Shown here in pieces: positions 7,044 through 7,396 of a stretch of DNA of 7,396 bases (position 1 is the stretch's first letter; the number at the start of each line of letters is the position of its first letter). The notes beneath the pieces are model-generated. The model had not been told where the DNA came from and searched no databases. It was given only the letters and a program-made list of their open reading frames with translations. Source of the DNA: Nitrospirales bacterium (lineage in GTDB: Bacteria > Nitrospirota > Nitrospiria > Nitrospirales > UBA8639); assembly GCA_029261305.1 (NCBI GenBank), contig JAJDBO010000178.1:1-7396 (forward strand), in the 5' to 3' direction. The translations under genes were made by a program, and so were the position numbers.

Positions 7044-7091
7044 TGGGGCGGAAAGGGAAGTGGGATAGGCCAAACAGGCCAGTAATGTGTG

Positions 7092-7130
7092 AAAAAAGGG
7101 AATGAAGGTGGCTTATGTGAGTCTAAGCCA
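7092..7130 (-). terminator. Hairpin at the end of the right-edge gene, candidate terminator
   Basis: TGGCTTA at 7109-7115 and TAAGCCA at 7124-7130 are perfect reverse complements with an 8-base loop that contains part of the TAG stop codon (7125-7123). On the minus strand the stem is followed, 11 bases later, by a run of six T (complement of 7092-7097). The T-run is farther from the stem than in a classical intrinsic terminator, and the stem is only 7 bp, so it may be weak or leaky. Confidence 0.4.
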
Positions 7131-7396
7131 TCGAACTTTCAGGTTCATTGGGCTGTTGATCATCCCGAGAGGGATCCATACCCGTTCGATACATAATCTC
7201 CAACCGACGGGTTTCCTCATTGCGTCGAACTCGTTCATCAACACAGAGATTCACAATGGCATTCCAAAATGCGGCCTCGGCCATACAGCTTTGTTCAAGA
7301 CGTTGGTCTCGAAAATTTCCTGCAAAGCACGTGTAGTCTTTCAGCTCACCGTCAGTGAAATCTTTGATGTATTGTGAGATGTCGGTTGCAGTCTGG
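7123..7396 (-). CDS. C-terminal part of an unrecognised gene running off the right edge
   Basis: A minus-strand frame is open from the window edge to a TAG at 7125-7123, giving the last 90 residues of a protein whose start lies outside. It begins QTATDISQYIKDFTDGELKD and continues through FAGNFRDQRLEQSCMAEAAF, NAIVNLCVDERVRRNEETRR and LEIMYRTGMDPSRDD, ending ESSMA. It reads as a genuine soluble protein: amphipathic helices with many charged residues, and three cysteines at fragment positions 23, 37 and 51. The spacing of the cysteines does not match a zinc motif I know. No membrane segment is visible in the fragment. It lies upstream of the second TPR gene on the same strand, 160 bases away, with a candidate terminator between them. 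I do not recognise the family. The plus-strand frame over the same bases is a shadow. Confidence 0.7.
   Translation of the reverse strand, partial: QTATDISQYIKDFTDGELKDYTCFAGNFRDQRLEQSCMAEAAFWNAIVNLCVDERVRRNEETRRLEIMYRTGMDPSRDDQQPNEPESSMA

Noticed and set aside
7102..7377. 91-codon plus-strand frame near the right edge
   Set aside because: The opposite strand is open for the same length with better protein character, and the plus frame has no convincing ribosome-binding site or family.

Overview
The window is ordinary bacterial chromosome, densely coded, with a base composition near balance by eye. Two large proteins carry Sec-type export signals, and both consist mostly of TPR (tetratricopeptide) repeats. 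Together with a zinc-ribbon DUF2007 protein and an AzgA-type purine permease, this suggests a Gram-negative or other envelope-rich environmental bacterium. The style resembles Nitrospirota or neighbouring phyla, but that placement is a weak inference, because no rRNA, tRNA or marker gene is present.

Layout. Bases 1-199 are a 5' flank with a possible divergent gene fragment at the extreme left edge. A single long plus-strand gene (200-3337) encodes an exported 1045-residue protein: an N-terminal beta-rich domain, a Ser/Thr/Pro/Lys linker and a long helical TPR region. It converges on a minus-strand series read right to left: the 3' end of an unrecognised gene (7396 to 7123), an exported 555-residue TPR protein with a C-terminal beta domain (6962 to 5295), a 445-residue NCS2/AzgA-family nucleobase permease (5162 to 3825), and a 103-residue DUF2007 plus zinc-ribbon protein (3743 to 3432). 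The minus-strand gaps are 160, 132 and 81 bases, so these genes are neighbours on one strand but not a tightly overlapping operon.

Start sites needed correction. The second TPR protein most likely starts at a GTG (6962) behind a good GGAG ribosome-binding site, not at the longer upstream TTG. The permease most likely starts at the ATG at 5162, where family homology begins, not at the upstream TTG. The final partial gene has no start inside the window and is recognised only from its open frame to the edge.

Function and regulation. The permease should import a purine base with protons. The two TPR proteins are probably periplasmic or surface scaffolds whose partners cannot be named from sequence. 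The most distinctive non-coding signal is the leader of the permease gene. It has a perfect 10-bp inverted repeat (5217-5245), followed toward the gene by two 11-bp tandem repeats directly abutting the start codon, where a Shine-Dalgarno would be expected but is not seen. I see no mobile element, CRISPR array, RNA gene or recognisable defence system.
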